DNA of 64,000 nt, from contig OV884011.1 of the NCBI GenBank assembly GCA_930367205.1, positions 168,961,226 through 169,025,225 on the forward strand. The letters are read 5' to 3'. A program made the translations under genes and the position numbers. Below are positions 26,021-37,929 of the stretch, piece by piece. The DNA is from Acanthosoma haemorrhoidale. Lineage: Eukaryota > Arthropoda > Insecta > Hemiptera > Acanthosomatidae. Under the pieces are notes generated by a model. It searched no databases. It saw only the letters and a program-made list of their open reading frames with translations, and had not been told where the DNA came from. Within the stretch, counting starts at the first letter, position 1, and every line of letters starts with the position of its first letter.

Positions 26021-26330
26021 TAACCACAGGATAATCATAATATTCCGAGCGATTGTGGAACACGACATTAACATCTAACATCAGTTGTAACATCGAAAAT
26101 TTCCCCTGTTAAATACTCCTAAGTTGAGGTACAGTACATGGCTGTAATTTGGTTTATGATATGGGTAGGCTGACAAAGCGATTTCCATTTGAGGCTTATA
26201 CAATTACACTCCGTTCAGAGGCCCCAGTGGTTCCACTATCTCAGACCTGTTAAGTACGAAGTTTCCAGATCGAAGGAACAAGCACGACCAAGTGTCCTAT
26301 TTATGTAGCAACTTGCTCGACTCAGCGCAA

Positions 26331-27095
26331 GATACTTGTCGGATCTATCTTCTAGAATTTGCCAACGTTTAGACTTACCCTCAGCAATGTATATTCTGTC
26401 CTATCTACCATCTACTGTTAATTAGGATGAGATTGTTAGGCAAGACCATTTCAAAGGTGAGTGGATAATAGGCCAAGCAACGAGGGCCGAAAAACGACGA
26501 TTGAAAAAAAAAAGTAGTGCACTTCTGAAATTTGTGATAGTTTTTAAGGGGGAGGTCCTGAAAAACCTACTAAAAGTCACCCCTCTCTTAGGGGTGGCTT
26601 TTTCTGTTTTATCGTCTATAACTTGAAAACGATAGGTCATGAGTAACATGAATTATTTAAAAACTCGATGCTCATTAAATTCCCTACAATAACGATTCCA
26701 ATCACTGTTATCATCATTTGTTTCCGAGAAAATCGACAGCCGAAATTGACTTTTTTTTTCCAGATCCGCTAAGTGACCCCAGAGAACTCGTGAAAATATC
26801 CTCTTGATGCCTACTTTAAAGGGGTTTCCTCAATTATAATTAAATTTTGAACATAACAAATGTCATAGATGAGACATGATTGCATTATTTACCAATTTAG
26901 TCTTACGGGAATTCAATCTGTCTAGTTTTTAGTCCACCTTAATGCACGTGCACCACCCTGCTTCAATAAATTAGTTAAAAAGGTATGAAAACTGATAGAG
27001 GTAGTATGAATAATAAAATATAATTATAAAAATTATTTTTTCCTCCTCTTCTAACAGTGAAGCTAATTTTCATTCATTAATGATCTCTTGTTTTT
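26331..27095 (+). repeat. Left arm of large inverted repeat (pairs with 30850-31706)
   Basis: It starts GATACTTGTCGGATCTATC. The reverse complement of 30850-31706 follows it almost base for base through the first 200 bases and with moderate divergence and small indels after that. Shared landmarks include CAAGCAACGAGGGCCGAAAA, TTTTATCGTCTATAACT and CCACCCTGCTTCAATAAATT. The inner edge is ATTAATGATCTCTTGTTT near 27075-27094. Confidence 0.93.
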
Positions 27096-27332
27096 CTTCA
27101 GGTAATACACCAGCTTACAGGAGAATGATCTGTACTGAAGCAGCTTGTACAAGCAAGTGTCCTCTGACAGCTCTGCTAAAAGTATGCCCCACTAACTTTT
27201 TATCGACTGAATGCGGTGCAACAATTATACAGAAGTTTTTCAGCCCACTTCCTGACATCGTGTGGCCAATTAATATCAGGGTGTGGAATCCCTTAAGTCT
27301 TACTACATATTTCAGAACTGTGTATAAGGTGT

Positions 27333-28197
27333 TGTCGGGTTCAGTATACCTGAGTATTCCCAAAGTGGCGAGGAGACGCCCGCCGTGAGCTAGGGCCATA
27401 ACAACCTCTAAGCCGCCGTCCGGCACGCTCCCAGATAGAGATAAGGCGGGCGGACCTATGGTCTTTCACCCTGGCTGCCGGCCTGGGCGGCGGGCAGCCT
27501 AATTCGTTTTGATCTGACTCCATAACATCTTTAGAAGGTGTGTGCCCCGACAAAGCACTATGTTCAGGAGAAGAGGTACAGGGTAGGTTTATAGGTAGTT
27601 TGTGTGGTCTTGGAATGACCACGAACTCACACTCGGTGTCTAAGGGTAGGCGAAAACCGTCCGGATCCCAAAGGCAAGTGTGAACCGGAGAGAAACAGAC
27701 TAGATTAGCATGGGAGACGCTACGAGGTAAGTTTGTAGGGCCACGACAACCGTCGTCCGCGAGGGAGAGGTCTCTCCCAAGGAGCTGCTAGTTTTAGCGA
27801 GACGAAGGCAGAGATTCCCACTAGGAAGGTGTGGTGTCTGACTACGCCCGATTAAAACATACCGAGGTTAGGAAAGAGAGATGCAGAGGTAGTTGAATGA
27901 GAAGACCATGGTTTTGAGTAGAGCAGCAAACGCCAGTGCAGAGAGAGAGAGAGAGAAGTGTTCAAGGTTCCGGTTTGTTCCTTTCTGATTTTCACCCTAT
28001 TGGGCGTTTCTTATATAGGAGGCTAGTCGTGGTGGGGGGGGGCCTTCCTCACCAGCGGCTGTTCTCCCCTCCAACTTCTCCCCCACTCTCCGACTGACGT
28101 CACAAGCTTTATTAAACATTTGGAAACAGTGATAGATATGATCTGATCGATAATAGGGTGACTTATAATTATTTGTAATTAAGAGCTGGCCAGAACA
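27333..28197 (-). mobile_element. Solo LTR D (diverged subfamily, minus strand), 865 bp, TSD GGTGT
   Basis: Read on the + strand it begins TGTCGGGTTCAG and ends GGCCAGAACA. GGTGT lies at 27328-27332 and 28198-28202. Its interior is the reverse complement of LTR A over the segments around ACTCACACTCGGT and GCACTATGTTCAGGAGAAG. The other end differs (GAGCTGGCCAGAACA), so it is a sister subfamily. It interrupts the degenerate minus-strand ORF of the 26.3-31.7 kb structure. Confidence 0.87.
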
Positions 28198-28589
28198 GGT
28201 GTTATAGTCGTTGGGTAATAAATTAATAAACGACAAAGGTTTTACTACACTTTTATCGATATCCCATGAGTTACTTACACGATACATAAAACCCGTCGTG
28301 GATGTTACTACATAAGAGCCTTTTGCCACACACCCATAATACATCTAGCAGGATAGGTTAAATATGTTAGATGGGATTGGATTCAAGGCGTTAATATCCT
28401 CAATCCATCTACATTTTTGAACAATTTGTTTCAATCCGTTTTCACCAACATAGTCAAATATCTGCTGAATGACTTTCTTTTTTTTTTTCTAAACCCCTTT
28501 AATTAATTATAACAATTCACAAAATTTCAATATACAAATTTCTCCTCTTTCTGCGATGCGCTGATGCATTCGAAGGAGATTTTGTTACA

Positions 28590-28662
28590 TAAAAATATCA
28601 GATTGACGTGAAAATTACAATGCAATCTATAAATACTAGGTGATGGGGCTCACCTTCTGTTT
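28590..28662 (-). repeat. Short piece of the second Jockey-like 3' UTR
   Basis: TAGGTGATGGGGCTCACCTTC matches the boundary found at 6.4, 16.1 and 57.3 kb. Nothing else of the element is present; it adjoins the degenerate ORF of the inverted-repeat structure. Confidence 0.4.
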
Positions 28663-29913
28663 ACATGCTGAATGACACCCGGGTTGCCAACTTTTGTTGA
28701 ACAGATTTCAATCTGTTGTGCGGGAGGAAGAGCCCGTGCTGGCGCTTGATGCCTGCCAGCCAAGCTGCAGAAAGTGTTGAAACTATCCAGTAACAATACG
28801 TATTGACAGAATGCTCCTGCTGGTATAACTTGCCCAGGATGGTAGACAGTCGATAACTCAAATGGCTGGACAACATGAAATGAAAGATTGAATCTCAAAG
28901 CTGCCAGTAGATTCACTAAATATCTAGATACAAATTCTCTGTGTATAAATAGAGAGATACTGTGAAGAATAGGAGATAGGATACCTCGAGGACGAATAGC
29001 ATTGGTGACAGCATTGGATATTGGTATAACATTGTTTTTCACTCGGTCCTTCTCCCTCCTTTTTTCAAGCAACCGCTATTTCATCAAAACTTTGAGGGTC
29101 TTAGGAACCATTTGCTTAGCCTCAATAAGGGAATTGTCGCTTGGCAGGCAAAAGTTCATTTTCATCTTTTCTTATAATGACAGCACCAGTCCGCAAGATT
29201 CTCAGCAGCTCTTCTTTTTCAACTTGACATCTTGAAGTATATATACCTGTTGTCGTTATAATATTTTCACCAATATCGCAATAATCCCATAAAGCATACA
29301 AATGTTTTTAGGGTACTCACTAATTCTGCTGAAGATTATGTGTTCACCATATATTTTCAACATTTTTGTTTAAATGATAGCTAGTGTTGTTTTTTTTATC
29401 TGAAACATGTTCCATCAATTCCTCTATTGTATATTAGCAGTAATCTTTTGTATCCAGGAATATATAAATCTCCTCCCCTGTTTTAGAAACTGACTCGTCC
29501 TCAGGGCAACCTTTTGTATGTCTAGCACGGTATAATAATTGACAAATTGCATCAGCTGCATGAAGGTATCCTATAATTTTTTCACCTCTTTCTTTTAGTT
29601 TATAACATTTACTTTTAATTTTATAAATTAATACATTTTATTAATAGATTTACTTTAAGTTTATAACATTTACTTTTAAAATCGAACTGGGTTTGTATGC
29701 ATCTGACACTTGAGGTGGAAGCTCATGTCGAAGGTAGCTGTAGGGGATTGAGCTTTATTCAAATCATTTGAATTGAGTTTAAGGAACAGTGTCGCGTTTT
29801 ATAGGTTTTTCTTAATTCTAAAATTTCCATATTTGCCGTATCTTCTTGTCATACAGGCATCAAATAACGTTTTTATCCCTTTTTCACTACCAAGGCAATC
29901 ATCACTAAACCAT

Positions 29914-30796
29914 TGTAGCGACCGCTAACTACATAAGATAAATCACCCTATACTCTATTGTATATATATTGTAAATTAATTTAAAACAAATGTAAATAAC
30001 ATCACCAAACCATAAATCATTGTAAATGTTGTAAACAATAAAGACGCAGCTGCAAGATAATTAGTTATAAAAGCTGGGTCACCGGCTACCCGCAGCAGGT
30101 AGTAAAGCGACCCAGACCTAGGGCTGAGGAGAACAAAGAGTCACCGCATACTAAGCTGGCATCGGGTACAATAAAACCGGAGATGATTGGCTACTTACGA
30201 AGCCAGCTGGTTATATAAGACCCGCAGTTTGGGCCTGTAAATCATTTTCCCGACGACTAGCTAACTGATGACTTGCGGCTGCACTGATGTTCAAGAACTT
30301 GGCCTTCTCATTTATGAAAACCTTTGGACCTCTCTCTTCCTAACCTCGCTATGTTTTATTCCGGCTTTGCCAGACCCCACACTCTCCTAGTGGGATTCTC
30401 TGCCTTCGCCTCGCTAAAACTAGCAGCTCCTTGGGAGAGACCTCTCCCTCGTGGACAACGGTTGTCGTGGCCCTGCAAATTTACCAAGTAGTGTCTCCAA
30501 CGGCAATCCAGTCTGCTTCTCCGGTTCACACTCGCCTTTGGGGTCCGGATGGATTTCGCCTACCCTCAGATACCGAGTCTGAATTCGTGGTCATTCCAAA
30601 ACCACAAAAACTACCTATACTACCTACCCTATTCCTCTTCTCCTGAACATAGTGCATTGTCGGGGCACATGCCTATCAAATATGGAGTCAGATAGTAAGA
30701 CCGTCATGAAACGATTGTCAAGGTCATAGCCTAATCAACCCTCACTTCGTCACCAGGGCTAGGGTAACTAGGCACCCCCCTCGTGACGACCCGACA
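29914..30796 (+). mobile_element. Solo LTR C (same family), 883 bp, TSD ACCAT
   Basis: It begins TGTAGCGACCGCTAACTACA and ends GTGACGACCCGACA. ACCAT occurs at 29909-29913 and 30797-30801. It is closest to LTR A in the segment around ACTCCTTGGGAGAGACC-like sequence and the CTCGCCTTTGGG block. It sits just inside the right arm of the large inverted-repeat structure. Confidence 0.92.
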
Positions 30797-30849
30797 ACCA
30801 TTTTCCCAAATACAACACTTTTCAGCCATTGCACTTAAAAGTAGTTAGG

Positions 30850-31706
30850 TATAAACAAGAGATCATTAATATGCTGGGTAACTTAGAGAGAATAACAACT
30901 GAGAAAAATAGTGGTAGTACTCAACAAACTGGAAAATGAGCTTCACTATTAGAAGAGGAGTAAAAAATGATTTTTTTAACTATATTTTATTATTCATACA
31001 ACTCCTATCAGTTTTCATATGTTTTTAACCAATTTATTGAAGCAGGGTGGTCCACTTGCATTGAGATGGACTCAAAACTAGACAGATTGAATTCCACTAA
31101 AATGGTAAATAATGAAATCATGTCTCATATTTGACATTTGTTATGTTCACAATTTGATAATAATTGAGAAAGCCCCTTTAAATTAAGTATCAAGAGGATA
31201 TTTTCATTAGTTCTTGGGGATAATTTAGTGGATCTGGAAAAAAAAGTCAATTTCGGCTGTTGATTTTATCCAAAACAAATAAAGATATGATAACAGTAAA
31301 TGGAACTATTATTGTAGGGAATTCAATGAGCTTTGAGTTTTTAAATAATTTAAGTTACGTTTGACCAGTTGTTTTCGAGTTATAGACGATAAAACAGAAA
31401 AAGACCTATTGTGGCGTGAAACGGATCCCCTACCCGCGCTTACCACTAAGGGGTGGAGGGACTTTTAGCATTTGTTCAGGACTTTCCCCCCAAAAACTAC
31501 ACCAAATTTCAGAACTAAACTACTTTTTTTTTTCAATCGTCATTTTTCGGCCCTCGTTGCTTGGCCTATTATCCACTCACCTTTGAAATGGTCTTGCCTA
31601 ACAATCTCATCCTAATTAACAGTAGATGGTAGATAGGACAGAATATACATTGCTGAGGGTAAGTCTAAACTTTGGCAAATTCTAGAAGATAGATCCGACA
31701 AGTATC
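30850..31706 (-). repeat. Right arm of large inverted repeat (pairs with 26331-27095)
   Basis: This is the inverted copy of 26331-27095. It ends GATCCGACAAGTATC at the outer edge and begins AAACAAGAGATCATTAAT at the inner edge. It carries about 60 extra bases near 30872-30932 and about 40 near 31410-31445 that the left arm lacks. The outer ends share no clear target-site duplication. Confidence 0.93.
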
Positions 31707-32105
31707 TTTTTTTTCTTGTATTGTTTTTTCTAACCAAATGTGCTTCTTTTTTATCTTAATTTATCTTCATGTAATGCCTGTCTGACTGTTCTACATTAGT
31801 TTATTATAGATCGTGTATCTTAATTATTTTATTGTTAGAAACAATTATGCTAGAAGGAAAAACTAGGGTTTGTGTAATCTCAAATGTGCTAAAAATCTTC
31901 TTTGTCCTATCTCTAAACTATTATTGGTCTTGCCTCTTTGCATGATGAGCATTATAGTCTTTATTGAGACGTGATCTCAAATATTTTAAATTGCTTATAT
32001 AAAAAGCTTCACTTCCCAGTATTATTTAGTTTATTACAAAAGAAGGGAGTGTTTAGTAGCAATATTATGAATAGCTAATATAATTTTAGTAGGCTTTTCA
32101 TAGCG

Positions 32106-32934
32106 TACGAGGACGTACCCGAAAGAAACCGAACTGATGTTGCATAAGGCAGAGTTTTTGTACTGGCGGGTTTCACCTATAGTGTGTAAAGCAACTTACT
32201 GGACCGTGTAAAGCAACTTTTTACCAGTCAGTAAGCCAAGTGCCGTCACTGGAGAAGATTCCGTTCTCCTGACAGTTTTTTTGCGCACTCGTCGTTTTTG
32301 TGATGGCTGATTTTTGTGAACAGGGCATGGCCGCGAAGTTTTGCTCCTGGTCGGGAAAACTGGCACAGAAACTCTTAAAATGTTAAAAGTGTTTAAGTGG
32401 TTTTCCCGTTTTAAAATGTGTGGAAATGTCAATTAATGATCAACCTCGCTTTGGACGTCCTTCGACGGCCCGAACCAACGAGAATGTCGAAGAATCCGCA
32501 AAATCGTACTGGAAGAAGTTGTGGAGAAATTTGGAGTGACTTGGAGTTCATTATAGCGAATTTTAAGTGCAGATTGGGACTGATTTTTACCCCCACGACA
32601 GCTCTCACTCTCTCTCTCTCTTTGTCCACCGATTTTTGTCCAAAAGTGGTATGACCACTGAGGCCCCATCCTCCCTATTCACCCGATCTAGCCCCCTTCG
32701 ACTTCTTTTCATTCCCCCGAATGAAAAATGACATGACAGGAACGCGTTTTGTGGACGTTGAAGAAGTAAATGCAAAAAAGACGGAGGCATCATAAAAAGG
32801 AGGAATTTAAAACATTTTTCAAACAGTGGAATAAAAGATTGGGCAAGTGCATTAAATCCAATGGAGAGGTTGTAGTTTTTTTTTTAATTAATTAAATAAA
32901 TCACTTTGTGTAACAATAGTTCGACCCTCTTATA
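32106..32934 (+). mobile_element. Deleted mariner copy (MADFCEQ type), 0.83 kb
   Basis: The left end is TACGAGGACGTACCCGAAAG and the right end is a degraded inverted copy (TTCGACCCTCTTA). 32302 onward codes for MADFCEQGMAAKFCSWSGKL, later blocks match SINDQPRxGRPSTARTNENV, and 32670-32870 codes for YSPDLAPFDFFSFP and FFKQWNKRLGKCI. YSPDLAPxDFF contains the third catalytic Asp of DD34D transposases. The central catalytic part is deleted and frames are broken. Confidence 0.85.
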
Positions 32935-34057
32935 GTAGATGTTTAAAACTGAAAAAAATGAATAGTCTTCAAGTATAATGTTTAATGTAATATACAAAAT
33001 AGAACTATTAGTCTATTATTTATTATTTAAGTAACATGGGTAGGATTCGTTTCATCTTTTGGAAATAGAAGTTTATTGATTTGTATCCAAGATTTCCTCT
33101 GTATTCCTTGCCTTTTTTTCTTCATTCCGTCTTGTCCGATGTTCTCGACGTCCAATTTCCGAGGAGATTACACCGCCGTTTCTTCTTTAGGAGATTGCCT
33201 TGAGTAGCTTTTCAGGGGAGTGGGGGGGGGGAAGACGGAAACATCAAGGATATTGAAAGGTGTCTCTAAAGAGATGAATTATCGATTCAATTTCGAATTA
33301 CATTGTTTATTTATTGTGTGTAGGTGCTCATTAAGTGTTGTTACGCTATATTCTATCGATTTGTACCCAGCACTCATTTTAAATGGACATTTTCATTATT
33401 TTTTGAATGAATTGTTCTTGAAGAAGTCGTGGTATAGGCTCAAGAGACCTTTTATATTAATTATAATTCGGATACGATCCAAACTATAATACTGTAGTCA
33501 AACACACAAATGCATTACGATTATAAAAAAAAAAAAACTCATTCAATATATTTTATCTTTCAAGTTTGATATGTTGCAGCTGAGTTTATTTTTGTTATAT
33601 TGGGAAAATTTTAAATTATGGTGGTCGTGCATTTTGAAACTGTGGCTATTCTTTTTGTCAGGTTATACATACGTATATTTTATCTTCTGGAAGTTATGGT
33701 GTTTGATTGGATCCCGGTCCCTTTCTCTTCCTTAGCAGTATTAGTAGAGCTTTCCTTCTTCCCATTGCTTTTTTTGTTGGATATTGGAGTTTGTATGATA
33801 TTTACATTGCTTAAGATTCTGTTTCTTTGTATTAGTATTTTTTCGGTTTATCGTATCTGGCCAGGAAATATTTTAACGTCTGTTTTAATTGATTTCTCGA
33901 ATTTTTTTTTTTTTTTTTGTATCAGCTAATAACAATCATATGCGTTTTGTTGGGTATGAAATATTTTTAAAGAAATGTGAATGACAAAATTGTGAATTAG
34001 AGGAATTTGTACCAAGGTTCTTTTTTTTTTTGTTTTGTTTTCCATGTTTGTGCAGAT
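32935..34057. other. T-rich DNA, no recognised gene
   Basis: It has a G run near 33221-33231 and T runs near 33901-33919 and 34021-34031. The long + frames at 33220 and 33618 encode hydrophobic low-complexity peptides and look like chance in T-rich DNA. Confidence 0.5.
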
Positions 34058-34108
34058 GTTGCCTGAGGATGGACTAATGCCAGCCCGAAACGGAGGCGAA
34101 AGAAGTTT
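34058..34108 (+). repeat. Hammerhead-like / Penelope-like motif
   Basis: TGCCTGAGGATGGACTAATG followed by CCAGCCCGAAACGGAGGCGA. It contains CTGAGGA and CGAAAC in the spacing expected for the two conserved hammerhead ribozyme strands, with a weak TGG/CCA stem between. Only the motif is visible; no RT was recognised nearby. Confidence 0.35.
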
Positions 34109-35404
34109 TGTATAGAAATCTTACAGACAGAGAGGTTTTCAATTAATGGAACAAGGACGATTTGAATTTCGCCTTGGTGGGTTTGGGGTAGGCATTATAG
34201 TAGATCGTAACCATTCGGTCAGAACTCAGAATGAATTTAGGGTCACGCGAAGTACTGTTAGGGTTGCCCTTACTTACTTACCCCTTAGAGCGAAGAGGTA
34301 ACATTTCCTCTCCCGATCTCCTTAGACCTTAATGTACACCATCCTTTACAAACACTCTAACCCCCCACCAACGCTAAGGATGGTGCCTTTTGTTTTAAAC
34401 GGAGAGGTGCAAACCATTCTGCGAGAAAGTTTGTTCACAGCATGTATAACATCAGTATTTTTTTTTTTCCTTCTCTAAGTGATAAAAGTAAATCGGAGTA
34501 CTGATTTGAGGGACTAAGTAATCATCTTAAATCAAATTCGGCCCTGAAAATAATCCTCTAGTCATATGTCACAGATAGACGAAAGCCCCTTATAAGTCTT
34601 CCACAATTTATTGCAACAAAAAGCGCTGCGCCTCGCTTACCTAGGACTGGATCGGCTAAAAAAACTTTCTCCCCTAAGGGAGAAACGATAGAATCCATTT
34701 TATTGTTAGCTCCCCCCTAGTGACATCAAATAATATTCAGTGATTCAGTCTAATTCAAATCCCTATTTGAGATCTATATCGATTGTTTTTTAGCGAATCC
34801 TGTACGAAAATTTCCATTAGTAAAATAAACAGTTATACGTTGACACAGAGAAATATAACAGATATATATATATTACGGTGAAAATTATTTTAGTGGGAAA
34901 TAGGAAAAGTCTTGAGGGAAATCAAAATGTTTATGCGGCAATTTTCTATACAGCTGAAAGAAAACCAACCAAGCTACATAGCAGTACTACATCATATAAT
35001 CACTCTCTACCTCAAGCAAATTCCTTCTGGTGTGATGACTTCCCTCTTCAGGCAACGAAATTGTTCATTAAGATCACAAAATGAAACAGGACTTAACACC
35101 ACCCACCACATAGAGAAAATCTTAACTGTGGTATACTTCCTTTAATAAGTGCGGAATAATTAATACAATTTATTTAAAAACCCACAGACTGCTAAAAACC
35201 AATTCTCACGATGCATGGGGACATTTAAATCAATGAAATTCCAACATTCAAGTATCAATAGTGAAAACAACTTATTTTTTTTGATATCTTATATCATCTA
35301 CAATCTAACTTATATTTCATCTATTACCCTCCTGTTCCTGTTCTTTATTCAGTATTGATTTTTCCTGATAGAATATATGAAAAAAAAATTTATAATAAAA
35401 GCCA

Positions 35405-35525
35405 TGGGTCTCAACATAAAATTATTAAGTTGACGTTTCGTCCAATGCAGCACTTAATAACTCATAAAACTTCAGTTGTAAAATCCTTGGAAATCCTTCA
35501 GGCGTCATCAGTGTTTAATAACTAA
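35405..35525. repeat. Partial inverted repeat resembling a Penelope-like terminus
   Basis: AAGTTGACGTTTCGTCCAAT and AATCCTTCAGGCGTCATCAG hold degraded GACGTTTCG and CTGATGACGCCTGAA-type motifs facing each other, about 1.1 kb from the better foldback at 36563. Confidence 0.3.
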
Positions 35526-36562
35526 AATAAAATCAATTATAAAATCATTTCTTCTAGTATTTATTTAAAATAACATTAAATTTTTGGATTATTATACTCT
35601 TTAATTAGTAAATTTCTTATAGGTAAGACTTTTTTTCTTCATAGGATAATTTTTTTCCATGCAAATTTTTGGCGATGATTGGGTTGAAACGCCAACCTAA
35701 TAAATATTTACATGTCTAAGACACCCTTTATTTCGACTATTTTTTTTCAGGAAATCTTATTAACACATTTATCGATGTTGGTAATGTTTAGAATTGAGAG
35801 TGGAATATTATATGGATGAGCCCTAGGTTATGTTTTGTGTTACAGTCAAATGGGTGTGATAAGTGTGCGTTTCCTATGCAAATTTGTGTAAGTGGTGTGA
35901 CAAAGTTATGAGAAAACAAAGAGCAAAGTTGGTAGAGAACATCATGAGGTCAGCATGTCTAAAGTAACCTAGCGAGTTATTCCGGCACCTGGTATCTCAA
36001 CTTGAAGGAAGAGGTTCTACTTTCACAAGGTAATAGGACAATCATCTTGTGCCTGTATGTACGATAGCAGCCATTGTTATGGTCTAATCTATCAGAAATT
36101 TATGTACTAAAATACTCCCGGGTACAAAGGAAAAAAAAAACTTGTAAAAAGACAGTCTACTTCTCATTATTGTCTATGATTTTTAAGTTTCCTAAAGTCG
36201 CTGCTCAAAAGTAACAAAGATCTGCTCTGTTGATTTTATTTTAGATAGAAAAATATTACTGTATCTTACATAATCACAAAATCAATTAGTGGAGTTAGCT
36301 TTTAATAAATATTAAGATAAGGCAAGATATTGTATTTAAAAGAATATATGTGTTGTCCTTTTTTTGAGCATATCCAGGGTTTCCTAAATGGGGACATTTT
36401 TGAAAAAAAAGAAAAAAAATCGTTACATCACTCCATATGGTAATGGTTGATTTCTGTACGGCGTTTCGTAAATGTTATAGATTTTGTTTGTTTTAGGTAT
36501 CATCGGGGTGTCAAGTGGCACTAAAATGCAAAATATCACGCCTCTTAAAAAAATGTATTATA

Positions 36563-36685
36563 GATATCACACCCACAACCGGCGTTTGGCCTATTCAGGC
36601 ATCCTCAGTACTTGTGTTATGTGTCTCAATTGCAGTCTTGAGATGATGCCTGAATTGGCGAAACGTCGGCAGTTGATGTGATATC
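36563..36685. repeat. 123-bp foldback with GCCTGAATTGGCGAAACG core (Penelope-like)
   Basis: GATATCACACCCACAACCGG at 36563 pairs imperfectly with the reverse complement of 36640-36685 over about 40 bases. The right arm carries GATGCCTGAATTGGCGAAAC. Motifs of this shape (CTGANGA, a short stem, GAAAC) recur in the pseudo-LTRs of Penelope-like elements, which carry hammerhead ribozymes. The fit to the ribozyme core is not exact here. Confidence 0.5.
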
Positions 36686-37644
36686 AACGATAAAAGATAT
36701 TTTTGGAGATACTTCAAGGTTTTTCGAAAAAAAAAAAAAAGTTAACACACCAAAAATATCAATATGCAGGTCTCTATTTTTGAGCATTACTCTGAAGAAT
36801 AATAGTCAATAATGTCGTTCAAGCCGATTTTTTTTAACCATAATTTTTTTATGAATTCATTTTTCACATTCTACACTGAGATCCATTCTATGTTGCAACG
36901 ACGAAAAAAATACTTCCACTTCATCAAACACAATCGAACGTCATTAATTCCGTAGTATTAAAAAAAAAATGTAATTTTTAGTAGGAATGAAACAGCTAAA
37001 TGAGTCGACTGCAGTTAAAAAAAAGTAATTGGAATCGTTTTTGCAGCCTTAGCGAAACCCTTAATTGCGCAAAGGTGATTTTCAGGGACTGTGTAGTTTT
37101 TTTTAACATTAATTGAATAATTTTTTATGAATCTCACTTGAAGTCCTGTCAATGTCTCTCGATATTGTTTCTCCACTTTCTACTTCCTTTATTCCATTTA
37201 TGTAATAATAAATACTACACGGTTTATTATTATAATTTACGAAATGTAGGAACATTTTTTTTTATAATATTTTTAAAAAAAATCTAAGGCTCTCATCCTT
37301 GGCTTGACTGGAATGACAATACCTGTGAAATAATGAGCGTTTATTGGAAATTTCAACACATTAAAGCGTGTATTAAGTAAGCTGTTTTATTTATTTGAAA
37401 AATTCTTCTAACATTAAATAAAATCATAAGCTACAAAAAAAACAATTCAGGTTTCAATAATTGACTCCAGCTAGTCTAAGAAAAAATAGAATTGTCTACT
37501 GCATCACAAACGGCTTATTTTTTCCCACTGTACTTTGGACATGTGTGAAACTAAGCTGTGATTATTATTTTTGTCTTGTTCCCTAATTATTAGTCATGAG
37601 ATATTTGAATGTGAAAGTTAATGTTTTGAGGCATAGATACTCAC

Positions 37645-37685
37645 GCGGAAGTTAGCGCGGCGAGTATCAGGATGAGTGTCGACAT
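37645..37685 (-). CDS. Possible signal-peptide first coding exon of a secreted protein
   Basis: On the minus strand an ATG in a good context (GGCGACACCATGTC) opens MSTLILILAALTS plus two bases. A textbook donor GC|GTGAGTAT follows. A short hydrophobic leader cut by a phase-2 intron is a common first exon of arthropod secreted or cuticle proteins. The surrounding 37640-37800 is clearly richer in GC than its flanks. A TTCAGTTC resembling the arthropod initiator lies about 25 bases upstream of the ATG. No downstream exon was recognised in the window, so this is a candidate only. Confidence 0.4.
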
Positions 37686-37929
37686 GGTGTCGCCACCGGC
37701 TGGGTTGGAACTGAAGCAGCGCTTCACATGTTGGCTTGTGGGGCAGGCGCATCAACAGGGGGCTCCAGTGTCTTGGTCGGTCATCTGTAATATATGCCTT
37801 GGGTGTAGAACCCAATCCGTCCATGCCATAACCAATACACTGTATCTTCAAACTATATCGACACCTAAGAACTCCACTAACACAAATAATGACCTCAAGC
37901 CCCCTTGGCCTATGCAAAAAAAGATATAC

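Larger units (their letters stand above)
27095..29240 (-). pseudogene. Degenerate ORF of an unnamed metazoan transposon-like protein, split by LTR D
   Basis: Minus-strand segments in order: 29240-28661 (CFINS-free frame with VPKTLKVLM, then NAVTNAIRPRGILSPILHSI, then FVSRYLVNLLAALRF), 28344-28203 (SVVKPLSFINLLPNDYNT), then after LTR D 27332-27095 (RLKGFHTLI, IGHTMSGSGLK, VGHTFSRAVRGHLLVQAA). The blocks IRPRxxLSPI, RLGGFHTLM-like, GSGL and SRAVRGHLL are ones I recall from a large uncharacterised, probably transposon-encoded protein found in many arthropods and other animals. Stops and frameshifts are present between segments. The ORF stops where the left inverted-repeat arm begins. Function unknown; transposition is inferred only from copy number and context. 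Confidence 0.55.

Noticed and set aside
26215..26300. Possible 5S rRNA or related SINE
   Set aside because: Words such as CTGTTAAGTACG are only faintly similar; the 5S internal control region is not there.
27941..27957. GA microsatellite and other simple repeats (TAA near 17022-17044, TC near 32600-32620, G run near 40040-40052)
   Set aside because: Ordinary short simple repeats, too small to be informative alone.
33618..33929. 103-codon hydrophobic frame
   Set aside because: It is built from T-rich low-complexity DNA ending in a T run, with no motif and no codon bias.
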